Source: Desulforhabdus amnigena (GTDB lineage Bacteria; Desulfobacterota; Syntrophobacteria; Syntrophobacterales; Syntrophobacteraceae). From it: DNA of 45,000 bases. Under the pieces are notes generated by a model. The model was given only the letters and a program-made list of their open reading frames with translations, made no database searches and had not been told where the DNA came from. The stretch covers positions 225,001-270,000 of the forward strand of contig NZ_BSDR01000001.1 in the NCBI RefSeq assembly GCF_027925305.1. Reading direction: 5' to 3'. Below, piece by piece: positions 34,481 to 42,673 of this stretch (the stretch's first letter is position 1; each line of letters opens with the position of its first letter). Both the position numbers and the translations under genes were made by a program.

Positions 34481-34768
34481 GATCGGGATAATTCCGGTGG
34501 GGTTTCATGGTGATGCAGGGTACGATCTACTTTATCTTTCTCAGCATGCTTTCCGCATTTCCATCCGCCAGGCCCCACCTAAATACTGGTCTTCGTAATT
34601 ACGCAACCGCTTACCCATATGTTTTCGATAGGAGTGGCATCCTGCTGCGACAAGGTATGCGGTTGTCGGTTCCTGTCACGGCTGGAAGCCGTTCCTACAA
34701 AGAAATGGCTGCGTAATTATGATCATGAGTACTATAAGAGGGATAAGGGAAACTGCCATTCCCGGCAG
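34481..34768. repeat. Intergenic region with nested inverted repeats
   Basis: AATTACGCAACC (about 34595) pairs with GGCTGCGTAATTA (about 34704). Inside, CAACCGC pairs with GCGGTTG. GTCACGGCTGGAAGCCGTTC is a REP-like hairpin near 34676. TGCCATTCCCGGCA at 34754-34767 is another short palindrome at the 3' side of the kinase-like gene. No protein gene is supported. Confidence 0.5.
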
Positions 34769-35665
34769 TTAGGTAAAAACAATGCTGGGAATAAGTATAA
34801 CCGAAACCGATGACACTCCATTCATTTTAAGGACTTTGGCTTTAATTTTATCGGCGATCATTGTATCGGTATGGATCGTGAATCGGGCATAGATCTCGAC
34901 GGACTTCCTATCGACGACAACTTCACAATCGGGATAATAGTCATAGAGAGCCGCTTTGATTTCAGCGGCAAAGGCCAGATCTTCGATAGCCTGTTGGGAG
35001 TCGAAGGAGGTCTTGAATTTAGGCTTTGTCACGGTTTCACATATGACATCCGCCGCCTCGTCGACTCTCATTTTGCTCATATGAAGCACCAGATCATATA
35101 AATCGTCATCCGTACTATCCACACCATAAAAATAACGGCTCCAGGCATTGCGCTGACGGTCATCCCTTTTCAATACGCGCATCGCCTGTTTCCGGGCCAG
35201 ATTCTTTTCCTTCATCAACAGATGCAGACGGTCTTCCATGTCTGCCGTCATCCTCACATTTAAAAGATGCGAGATGGTTCTGGTGTAATATCGCTCGGCA
35301 AAACCGCTGTAAGCCACATTATCGTTTTTGAAATAAGCAAGAATTTTAGCCGTCATCGGGGAGATTCTGTTGGCGAAAAATTGTCCGGCCAAGCCGTCAT
35401 AGACGATGTTGTCATTTTTAAAATAGGCCAGTGTGGCGGCGGCGACATAGGTAACATATTTTTGTTTTCTGGAGAAAAACCGTTCAAGAAGTGACGGTGC
35501 GAAATGAATTGCCCGTTCCAACTTATTCACAGAGACCTGGAATTTTCGGGAGGCTTCGGAAATTACTTCATGGGAAACCATCTTATAGCCGAGCCTTTGA
35601 ACAACTTTGGTGGTTACTTCTTCGCCCCGGCTGAAAGATTCTCTTGAAATTGTAATGATGGCCAT
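34769..35665 (-). CDS. Cytidylate kinase-like protein with BON-like C-terminus
   Basis: About 298 residues. It starts AIITISRESFSRGEEVTTKV, the N-terminus of the cytidylate kinase-like family, in which the classic P-loop is altered. It continues with SHEVISEASRKF and MEDRLHLLMKEKNLARKQA. The C-terminal 80 residues (AAEIKAALYDYYPDCEVVVD to GVSSVSVILI) resemble a BON or secretin-like fold. Relative to family members it carries an internal tandem duplication: LAYFKNDNIVYDGLAGQFF is repeated 30 residues later as LAYFKNDNVAYSGFAERYY. The biochemical role is unknown; proteins of this type often sit near SulP and Usp genes in Deltaproteobacteria. The start at 35665 is preferred over one 11 codons upstream because of the family N-terminus and an AGGGG site. 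Confidence 0.8.
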   Translation of the reverse strand: MAIITISRESFSRGEEVTTKVVQRLGYKMVSHEVISEASRKFQVSVNKLERAIHFAPSLLERFFSRKQKYVTYVAAATLAYFKNDNIVYDGLAGQFFANRISPMTAKILAYFKNDNVAYSGFAERYYTRTISHLLNVRMTADMEDRLHLLMKEKNLARKQAMRVLKRDDRQRNAWSRYFYGVDSTDDDLYDLVLHMSKMRVDEAADVICETVTKPKFKTSFDSQQAIEDLAFAAEIKAALYDYYPDCEVVVDRKSVEIYARFTIHTDTMIADKIKAKVLKMNGVSSVSVILIPSIVFT

Positions 35666-36013
35666 TTGCCCCTGCAGCAAAGATAAGATATTTAGCAAAC
35701 CGGCCCGACTGCAATCATGGCCATCTTTGTTCTTTTGAAATGGAAACCTACTTTTTTCGGGCGGAGTATGTCAGGAAAGAGACAGGGTGTCAATGGGGTA
35801 ATATTGGGGGCGGGTGAGCATCCTACAAGGATCCATCCGCCAATCCGCGCTTCAAAATACCTCGGTATCACGTCGCAAAACTTTGTCCGTCAGCGGCTAC
35901 GACCCACGCCCGTTTCAAGCCATCTTCCAGGGATACCTGGTTTTATCTTCTCCTCGATTGCCTCCAAAATTTCGTTTTTTGCGACTCGATCGCCTGGGAA
36001 AGCCGGGTACGTC
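35666..36013. other. Intergenic region without recognised gene
   Basis: 348 bp between two minus-strand genes. An open frame runs on the plus strand into the Usp gene from the other side, but it has no ribosome site and its peptide is not protein-like. Nothing else is seen. Confidence 0.3.
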
Positions 36014-36883
36014 TCATTTGCTCAGCCACAAAACGCTCTTTTCCAACTCTTCCATCACTTTCAAGCTTCTTGACCCTATGAGCCATCTCCTGAGGAAACC
36101 CTGCGGCTGTTTTCCTCCGCGGCCCATGGCCACTACAGCGTATGCGCCCCGTTCCGCCTCGCTCAGGATGGCTTTGGGGACTTCCGCGGTGTAAACAACC
36201 CGGCTCGTGACCCTTTCTTCTTCCACGCCGTTTTCCTTGAGTTTGTTCCTGGCCTGTTCCAGAACGGTCTCCGCTTTGTTTCCTCCACCTTCGTCGACAT
36301 AGAAAAGGGTGACTGAATGCTCCTTAACATCTTGAAGTACAAAACCCACATGATCGGCAATGCGCATGCTGGGTTCCGTTTCGTCCACGCAAAGGAGCAC
36401 ATTCTTGCGCCCTTCTTCGACGCGCCGGCAAATCCAGAGGGGGAACCCGATCTCCTGTTCCAGCATTTCGCGGCTGACGCTCGTCGCCAGTGCCTGCTCG
36501 AAAATATTGTAGCCCCGCCTCCCCAGGACTACGGCGTCATATTTTCCTTTCTTGCCCTCGTGAACAATGTCTCTTACCGTTCCACTGTGCTTGGTCATCA
36601 ACTTGATGGTGATGTTCTTCGCAGGGAATCCTCGATTGAGCAAAAGGGTCTGGCTGGTCTGAAGGGAAGGGTGCTTTGCAATCTCCGCAGTGTTCATCTG
36701 AACAATTGTGGCTTTGAAGCCGGCGCGTTCTATCTTGTCGGGTTCCGGAGAGTAAGGGGCCGGGGTAATATTGAAGAGGGTCAGTTTGATCTCTTCTTTA
36801 TGGGCAAAAAACGACGTGACAAAGCGGATTCCATGAAGCGAACTCAAATCATCACCGATGGCAATCAGAAGATGTTTTTCCAT
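36014..36883 (-). CDS. Tandem universal stress protein (UspA family)
   Basis: About 289 residues with two Usp domains. The first (EKHLLIAIGDDLSSLHGIRF to VSREMLEQEIGFPLWICRR) ends in an ATP-site-like segment VVLGRRGYNIFEQ. The second (KNVLLCVDETEPSMRIADH to SLKVMEELEKSVLWL) has VVAMGRGGKQPQGFLRRWLIGS, close to the G-2x-G-9x-G-S/T motif of ATP-binding Usps. These proteins help cells under starvation or oxidative stress in the cytoplasm. The start at 36883 follows GAGGAGA; a longer frame upstream lacks support. Confidence 0.88.
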   Translation of the reverse strand: MEKHLLIAIGDDLSSLHGIRFVTSFFAHKEEIKLTLFNITPAPYSPEPDKIERAGFKATIVQMNTAEIAKHPSLQTSQTLLLNRGFPAKNITIKLMTKHSGTVRDIVHEGKKGKYDAVVLGRRGYNIFEQALATSVSREMLEQEIGFPLWICRRVEEGRKNVLLCVDETEPSMRIADHVGFVLQDVKEHSVTLFYVDEGGGNKAETVLEQARNKLKENGVEEERVTSRVVYTAEVPKAILSEAERGAYAVVAMGRGGKQPQGFLRRWLIGSRSLKVMEELEKSVLWLSK

Positions 36884-37477
36884 ATGGTTCTCCTCATAAA
36901 AAGTTAAATATAGAGTCGGTTCTTGGGGATGGAGGGAAGCATCACCCTTTCGCATTTCGAGTCATTCATGAAGGGGATGGAACGGATGATTCGAAAGAGA
37001 TATCCATGATTCCAAAAATTGACTTTACCCGCTATCAGAGTTGAATTCAATACAATGAGAAAAAATCTGTCATTCTTGCATCCTGCAGTGATGCAGTGAA
37101 CGCGACTTATGGTGCATCGATAGGGACGTTTAAAAATTCAATGGCTTAGGTTATAGTTTCACGGGGCAAGGCGTGGGAGGCTATCACTTTGCTGGAGGAA
37201 ACGAAGAGTGAGTGCAATCGTCGTGAAGGATGAGCGGTTTTATATGAAAAAAGGCTCATGGTTCATAGCTCATGGCTCATGATAACATCGCTTTTCAAGA
37301 GCGTTTCCCGCTTTCCATATTGGCTTGCATCTCTTTGCCTTTTTCATTTTTCGTTGTGATCGTTCCGATCATGGGAATTAATGGAAAATCCGTCAGAGTC
37401 TGCCGCGACCTGATGCGATGGGGAAATATTGATTTTTTTTTCTGCGACATTCAATGCAATATTCAAAAGGACTCGGC
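36884..37477. other. Divergent intergenic region containing the 141-bp repeat
   Basis: Between the Usp and NifU-like genes. Apart from the repeat at 37242-37382, the only notable sequence is TGATGCAGTG near 37088. A weak AAGGA site precedes the NifU-like start. No promoter was read with confidence. Confidence 0.3.
37242..37382. repeat. 141-bp dispersed intergenic repeat, copy 2
   Basis: About 97% identical to 764-904. Relative to copy 1, its palindrome reads TGATCGTTCCGATCA: both arms changed (C to T and G to A) so that pairing is kept. Copy 1 lies between converging genes, copy 2 between diverging ones. Confidence 0.85.
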
Positions 37478-37888
37478 ATGGAACAGAGTGGTTTGGATTT
37501 CTGGGAACGACATTCGTTGCAGTTTTTGGAAATGGCGTTTGAAACTTTTAAGAGGGAAACACTGGAAAAGCCTGATGGCTATGGGAAAAAGACTCGTGAA
37601 TGTGGGGACACCATAGAGATTTTTCTCATGTTGGATGAAGCAAAAATCCGGTCCGCTTCTTTTGAGACTGACGGTTGTCTCTATTCCGTAGCATGTTCCA
37701 ATGCCGTTGTACACCTGGCTGAGGGAAAGACCCTGCCCGAGGCAGGGCGGATCACTCCGGAAGACGTGATAAGATACCTGGAAACGCTTCCGGAAAACGA
37801 AAGCCATTGTGCAGACTTGGCTGTAGCGGCTTTGCGCCTTGCATTGGATGATGCCCGGGCGAAGACGTCTCCGGTCCTTCACAGTTGA
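37478..37888 (+). CDS. NifU/IscU-like iron-sulfur cluster scaffold
   Basis: 136 residues from the chosen ATG. The three scaffold cysteines are present: Cys42 (ECGDTIEIFL), Cys67 (ETDGCLYSVACSNAV) and Cys111 next to His110 (ESHCADLAVAALRLAL), matching IscU Cys37, Cys63 and His105-Cys106. An extra Cys73 is seen. It should assemble Fe-S clusters on transfer from a cysteine desulfurase. None of iscS, hscA or fdx is near, so this is an isolated scaffold paralogue, often seen in anaerobes. The start follows AAAGGA. Confidence 0.85.
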   Translation: MEQSGLDFWERHSLQFLEMAFETFKRETLEKPDGYGKKTRECGDTIEIFLMLDEAKIRSASFETDGCLYSVACSNAVVHLAEGKTLPEAGRITPEDVIRYLETLPENESHCADLAVAALRLALDDARAKTSPVLHS

Positions 37889-38083
37889 CGATGGGAATTC
37901 TCAAAGCGAAGGAGGGATTCATATTGTGCCGGAATCTTCTCCTTTGGTTTGGAAGGACTGAATATGTCATTGTGAATCCGCCACATCTCAAAAATCCTTA
38001 AAACCAGGGAACGGCATGCCTATTGCTCTTGAAACGATGGAGCATTGGCCGCTGACGACTTGAGAAATGGGGAGAAGTGAAGG

Positions 38084-39097
38084 ATGGCGAGGTTTGCCCA
38101 TATTATTTCAGCCATTGACGCTCATACGGCGGGGGAACCCACCAGGGTGGTCTTGAGTGGTTTGCCGCTCATACCGGGCATTACCATGGCGGAAAAAAAG
38201 CGCTACATGATGGAACATCTGGACCATTTTCGAACACTCCTCATGCACGAACCGAGGGGGCACAACGACATGTTCGGAGTCATCATCACGCCTCCAACGA
38301 CGGATCAAGCCCAGTACGGTCTCCTCTTCATGGACCACGGTGGGTATGTCGACATGTGTGGCCATGGCACCATGAGTGCTATCACGGTTCTCCTTGAAAC
38401 GGGTATGGTGACCATGGCGGAGCCGGAAACCACGGTTGTATTCGATACCCCTGCCGGACGGATCAAGGGGCATGCCCGAATCGAGAACAAACAGCTGGTT
38501 GAAGTATCCCTGACCAATGTGCCTTCCTTTTTATATGTCAGGGATCTGGAACTCGATCTTCCCGATGTTGGAAAAATCACGGTTGATGTGTCTTTCGGTG
38601 GAAATTTCTTTGCTGTGGTGAGGGCAAGGGATCTGGGGGTTGCGGTTCAGGTTGACCAGGTTTCAAGACTCATCGAGCTGGGGATGAGGGTGAAAAGCGC
38701 TGTCAATGAGAAACTAAGCGTGCGTCACCCCACAAAAGAGCATATTGCTTCGGTCGAATTGACGGAAATCTACGAAAAACCGGAACCTTCCAGGCCCTTT
38801 TCCCGCAGCGTGGTGATCTTTGGCAGGGGGCAGCTGGATCGCTGTCCGTGCGGCACGGGAACCTCAGCGACCATGGCCGCTCTTTTCGGGAGGGGCGAGC
38901 TCCCCCTGGGGGTTGAATTCATCAATGAAAGCATTATAGGGACTCGTTTCACGGGAAAGCTCTTGAGTGAAACCCGAGTGGGTGATTTTGCCGCGGTAAA
39001 TCCTCTTGTGGCCGGCAGAGCGTACATTACGGGAATCCAGCAGTTCGTTGTGGACCCGGATGATCCGCTCATGTACGGCTTTGTCCTCGGCCGATAG
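38084..39097 (+). CDS. Proline racemase/4-hydroxyproline epimerase family
   Basis: 337 residues. The two active-site cysteines are Cys92 (VDMCGHGTMSA) and Cys256 (RCPCGTGTSATMAAL), so it is the Cys/Cys racemase or epimerase form and not the Cys/Thr dehydratase. The N-terminus IDAHTAGEPTRVV and GNFFAVV are conserved. It interconverts L- and D-proline or 4-hydroxyproline isomers through two-base catalysis. No proline reductase (prd) genes are beside it, so the substrate is unsettled. GAAGTGAAGG precedes the ATG. Confidence 0.93.
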   Translation: MARFAHIISAIDAHTAGEPTRVVLSGLPLIPGITMAEKKRYMMEHLDHFRTLLMHEPRGHNDMFGVIITPPTTDQAQYGLLFMDHGGYVDMCGHGTMSAITVLLETGMVTMAEPETTVVFDTPAGRIKGHARIENKQLVEVSLTNVPSFLYVRDLELDLPDVGKITVDVSFGGNFFAVVRARDLGVAVQVDQVSRLIELGMRVKSAVNEKLSVRHPTKEHIASVELTEIYEKPEPSRPFSRSVVIFGRGQLDRCPCGTGTSATMAALFGRGELPLGVEFINESIIGTRFTGKLLSETRVGDFAAVNPLVAGRAYITGIQQFVVDPDDPLMYGFVLGR

Positions 39098-39151
39098 CGC
39101 TTCTTTTTGCCGTTTTTCATAGCGGCTGCCATTGGTAATTGATTATGGATA

Positions 39152-39173
39152 CCCCCCGGTTTTTACCGGGGGG
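39152..39173. terminator. Strong hairpin between the racemase gene and rdgB
   Basis: CCCCCCGGT-TTTT-ACCGGGGGG: nine-base perfect arms and a four-base loop, between converging genes. It lacks a T run and may act as a two-way terminator or RNA stabiliser. Confidence 0.75.
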
Positions 39174-39363
39174 AATTACAGAATTCGGCATTTGCGTGAA
39201 TATAAGAAAGCCTTCCTCCCGCTGGGTGAGTATCGGAGCTCATGTCACACAGTATGCGGCTGCAAATACTCTTTTTGGGGAATCCAAAGTGCCGGGGAAA
39301 GACTCTCTTACGTGCAAATCCGCTTTGGTAAGAGGGGCAGGTGGAGACGGGGCAGCAGGCCTT

Positions 39364-40026
39364 TTAATGAACGCAAATATCTTCTCCCAGGCCAAGAATT
39401 TTTTTCTCCTCAGCCAGCCTCATGTTCAACCATTTAAGAACCTTGTCGAATTCGTCCTTCAACTCTTTCAGTGCCTTGCCGCGATGACTGACCTGGGCCT
39501 TTTCCTCCAGTGTCATTTCGGCAAAAGTTTTCTTCATGGGTGGATAGTAAAAGAGCGGGTCATAGCCAAAGCCGTTGGTGCCTCGGGGAGCCTCCAGAAT
39601 AACACCCTCGCAACTGGCCTCATAAGTGAGAGCCGGTCCTGTGGGGACTGCCAGTGAGAGGACGCAGCAAAAGCGTGCCTTGCGTTCCGACTTTCCCGAG
39701 AGCGCTTCCAATAACTTGGAGTTGTTTTGTTCATCGGTGGCGTTGGGGCCTGCATATCGTGCAGAATAGACTCCAGGCGCTCCATGAAGTGCTTCCACTT
39801 CAAGGCCCGAATCGTCCGCCAGTGCGGGTAGTCCCAGCACTTTGGCCGTGAAGCTCGCTTTCTTGTAGGCATTTTCTTCGAAAGTTTCACCATCCTCTAT
39901 AACTTCAGGGATCGGTCCAAAGTCGTTCAGGTCCTTGATCTCCACTGGAAAGCCCTGGAGATACTCTTGAATTTCCTTAGATTTCCCCTTGTTCCGTGTT
40001 GCTACGATCAACGTGATTTTCTGCAT
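39364..40026 (-). CDS. rdgB: XTP/dITP diphosphatase (RdgB/HAM1)
   Basis: 220 residues. Core motifs are ATRNKGKSKEI (N-terminal phosphate loop), ADDSGLEVEAL, GAPGVYSARYAG, GTNGFGYDPLFYYP and VSHRGKAL. It hydrolyses non-canonical purine nucleotides (dITP, XTP) to the monophosphate, keeping them out of DNA. Residues after about 205 extend past the usual end by a short, non-conserved tail. It is a single gene ahead of the tat genes, all on the minus strand. Confidence 0.94.
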   Translation of the reverse strand: MQKITLIVATRNKGKSKEIQEYLQGFPVEIKDLNDFGPIPEVIEDGETFEENAYKKASFTAKVLGLPALADDSGLEVEALHGAPGVYSARYAGPNATDEQNNSKLLEALSGKSERKARFCCVLSLAVPTGPALTYEASCEGVILEAPRGTNGFGYDPLFYYPPMKKTFAEMTLEEKAQVSHRGKALKELKDEFDKVLKWLNMRLAEEKKILGLGEDICVH

Positions 40027-40091
40027 GTGTTTCTAGCCCTTTCTCTTAGGAAATGGATATATCAGAATATTGGATAGGATTAGATCACTAA

Positions 40092-40174
40092 TTGTCACAT
40101 TAACCACGGAGAAAGACCTTCAAATGAAATTTCTGTGTTCTCCGTGTCTCCGTGGTTCAGATGAAATCTGACAA
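40092..40174. repeat. ACGGAG-type palindromic repeat between rdgB and tatC
   Basis: TTGTCA at the left tip and TGACAA at the right tip are inverted. Inside, AACCACGGAGAA pairs with TTCTCCGTGTCTCCGTGGTT. It shares the CACGGAG core with the GGGAG-ended repeats but has different tips and length. It lies just after the tatC stop and may end tat transcription. Confidence 0.7.
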
Positions 40175-40181
40175 TGTCGAG

Positions 40182-40952
40182 TTAGGTTACAGTATCCGGC
40201 TGTTCCTCAACGGCCTCTTCTTTTTTCTCCTTGCGCCCAAAGAAATGGACGATCCATACACTGGCTTCATAAAGTATGAGGAGAGGGGCCGCCATCATGA
40301 ATTGTGAAAAGACATCGGGGCCGGGTGTGAGAGCCGCAGCGATGATAAAGATGACGACAATGGCGATCTTGCGCTGACGCCTCAGAAACGAGGCTGTTAC
40401 GAGTCCCAGTTTGCCAAGGAAAAAGGCGAAAATGGGCAATTCGAAAACGAAGCCAAACCCCAGAAGAAGCCTCATGGAAAAGGTCAGGAACTCCCTGGTA
40501 CTGATCATGGGGGTGATATAATCGTTGGCAAACGAAGTGAAGAACTGGAATCCAATGGGAAAAACCAGGAAATATCCGAAGAGCGCCCCGCCCACAAAGA
40601 AGAAGCTTGAAAAGAACACGATGGGAATGATGTAACGTCGCTCATGTTCGTAAAGGCCGGGAGCGATGAAACTCCATATCTGGTAGACGACGACCGGCAC
40701 GGAGAGACCACACCCCGCAATAAAGGAAACCTTCAAATAGGTGAAAAAGGCTTCATGGGGTGCGGTGTAAATGAGCTTTGCCCCCTGGTTTTGGGGAAGC
40801 GCCTCGATCCAGGGTTTCATGAGGATTTCAAAGAGCTTCTCCTTGAAGGCGTAACTGATGAGGAAACCGATTCCGATGGCTACCGCAATGTAAATGAGTC
40901 TTTTGCGAAGTTCTTCCAAATGTTCGGTGAAAGGCATCTTATCCACTGACAT
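40182..40952 (-). CDS. tatC: Sec-independent translocase TatC
   Basis: 256 residues with six membrane segments. Family landmarks are FTEHLEELRKRL at the N-terminus, AFFTYLK, SFIAPGLYEHERRY and LTPGPDVFSQ. TatC binds the twin-arginine signal of folded proteins and, with TatB, starts their export across the inner membrane. It is the last of resB-ccsA-tatA-tatB-tatC, 145 bp after tatB. The charged C-terminal tail (KEKKEEAVEEQPD) is cytoplasmic. Confidence 0.96.
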   Translation of the reverse strand: MSVDKMPFTEHLEELRKRLIYIAVAIGIGFLISYAFKEKLFEILMKPWIEALPQNQGAKLIYTAPHEAFFTYLKVSFIAGCGLSVPVVVYQIWSFIAPGLYEHERRYIIPIVFFSSFFFVGGALFGYFLVFPIGFQFFTSFANDYITPMISTREFLTFSMRLLLGFGFVFELPIFAFFLGKLGLVTASFLRRQRKIAIVVIFIIAAALTPGPDVFSQFMMAAPLLILYEASVWIVHFFGRKEKKEEAVEEQPDTVT

Positions 40953-41097
40953 CGTTATTTACTCGCTTATCATTTGTTAAGTTTACACTGCAGGCGCCGG
41001 TGAGTGAAAACAACAAAATATCATGTGACGCATCGCAACATTCCTTGAGCGCCCCTGTCGCTGGCAGCGCAAATTAGATGAAATTGATTTAAAAACG

Positions 41098-41484
41098 CTA
41101 TCTTGAATTCGCATGCGAGTCTTCATCGGACTTTTCCGCATCGGACTGCTTTGGTTTCCTCCCCGCTCCCCCCTTGCTTTCCGTTGGAACACTTTTAGCC
41201 GGCGGCTCTTCGCTGGCTGGGGATATCCTTGAATTGACGGCTTCCAATGGCTTCAAGAAACTTTTTCCTGAAAGGATTTCACGTTGCGCTGAGTGAAATT
41301 CGTCCTTAATTTCTCGCACCGTGTCATCCTGATCGAAAGTTTCTTTGAGTTCATTGGTAGCCCTTTTGAATTCAGCGTAGCCACGCCCCAGGGCTCTTGC
41401 CAGGTCGGGAAGTTTACTTGGCCCGACGACAATCAGGGCGATCGCCATAATCACAAGCAGCTCGGGGAATCCAATGCCAAACAT
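41098..41484 (-). CDS. tatB: Sec-independent translocase TatB
   Basis: 128 residues. A single N-terminal transmembrane helix ([19 protein letters not shown]), the hinge [15 protein letters not shown], a roughly 50-residue amphipathic region ([14 protein letters not shown]) and a disordered Ser/Lys/Pro-rich tail. The GFPELL glutamate and the long tail mark it as TatB rather than TatA. It sits between tatA and tatC, the normal order. Confidence 0.92.
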
Positions 41485-41599
41485 CGAAATTTACTCCTTA
41501 TGGGGTTCGAAACAAACAAAAGAATTGAACATTACTTGCATATTTAAGGTAAAAGCAGGCAAAAGCTTTCATTAGAAAGAATACCTCCCCCTGCGGGAT

Positions 41600-41797
41600 T
41601 CAGGATTTTCTGTCGGTTTTTCCGGTGCCGTCTCCTCCGGGACTGGCGAGGTTGGATGGCTTTCCTTTTAGGGATCTTCTGAATTCACTGATGCCTCTTC
41701 CCAGATTTTCCCCTATTTGCGGCAGCTTTTTGCCGCCAAAGAAAAATAGCAAAAGAAAGAGTATGATGACTAATTCCATGGGCCCCAAACCAAGCAT
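41600..41797 (-). CDS. tatA: Sec-independent translocase TatA
   Basis: 65 residues. One transmembrane helix (LGPMELVIILFLLLFFFG), the FGGKKLPQIGENLGRGISEF hinge with the conserved Phe-Gly, and a short charged tail. TatA multimers form the passage for folded substrates. It lies 20 bp after ccsA, which suggests co-transcription, and 115 bp before tatB. Confidence 0.94.
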   Translation of the reverse strand: MLGLGPMELVIILFLLLFFFGGKKLPQIGENLGRGISEFRRSLKGKPSNLASPGGDGTGKTDRKS

Positions 41798-41817
41798 TTG
41801 CTGTCTCCTTTTTTCTG

Positions 41818-42669
41818 TTACTTAACGGCGTAACTGTGCAAGCCGCTCAAAAGGAAATTGACACCAAAATAAGTGAAGAGGACGCAGACAAATCCCAAAA
41901 GGGAGAGCCAGGCCACACGGGTTCCTCGCCAGCCCTTCATGGTTCGAGCGTGCAGCAGTGCCGCATAGATCAGCCAGGTGATGAGGGACCAGGTTTCTTT
42001 CGGGTCCCAGCTCCAATAGGTTCCCCATGCGGAATTGGCCCAGACGGAACCGGTGATGATACCCAGTGAGAGCCATAAAAATCCGAAAAAGATCATCTGG
42101 TAATTGAACTCGTCCAGTTGCCTGGAGCTTGGCAGGTATATCAGTATTCCTTTTTCATTTGAATCAGACATCTGATTCTTCTTCAAAAGATAGAGGATGC
42201 TGATTCCGCATGAGACGGCAAATGCTGCATAGCCCAGAAAACATGTAACGACGTGGGCGATGAGCCAGTTGCTCTTGAGTGCCGGTACGAGGGGTTGGAT
42301 CTTCGAATCAATCTGGTCTGAAAAAGACGCATAGGCCATGGCAAGAAACGCAAACAGGGAGGGAAAAACGCCGAGAACCCTTTGTTTGCTCCGAAATTCC
42401 AAAATAACATAAAGCAGCATGATAGACCAGGCGGCAAAGACGAGAGATTCATAAAGATTCGAAAGCGGGGCATGGCCGTAGCCAATCCGGTAGGATTCCC
42501 ACCAGCGCAGGAGAATGCCGATGGCTTGAATGACGAGTGTGCCAAACGCGGTGATACTGCCTGCCAGAAGCATCCGATCGGTGCGGAAGACCACTCCTAC
42601 CAAATAGAAAGCCATGCATAGAAGATATGCAAATGTGGTTATGCTTAAAAGAAGAGAACTTTCAATCAT
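41818..42669 (-). CDS. ccsA: Cytochrome c biogenesis protein CcsA (system II)
   Basis: 283 residues with about eight membrane segments. The haem-handling motif WGTYWSWDPKETWSLITWL (WWD-type loop) is intact, with flanking His residues in LHARTMKG and the HVVTCF helix. It moves haem to the outside face and, with ResB, attaches it to apocytochrome c. It starts 5 bp after the resB stop. Presence of this two-gene system suggests c-type cytochromes made outside the membrane, as in sulfate reducers and relatives. Confidence 0.94.
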   Translation of the reverse strand: MIESSLLLSITTFAYLLCMAFYLVGVVFRTDRMLLAGSITAFGTLVIQAIGILLRWWESYRIGYGHAPLSNLYESLVFAAWSIMLLYVILEFRSKQRVLGVFPSLFAFLAMAYASFSDQIDSKIQPLVPALKSNWLIAHVVTCFLGYAAFAVSCGISILYLLKKNQMSDSNEKGILIYLPSSRQLDEFNYQMIFFGFLWLSLGIITGSVWANSAWGTYWSWDPKETWSLITWLIYAALLHARTMKGWRGTRVAWLSLLGFVCVLFTYFGVNFLLSGLHSYAVK

Positions 42670-42673
42670 TTAA

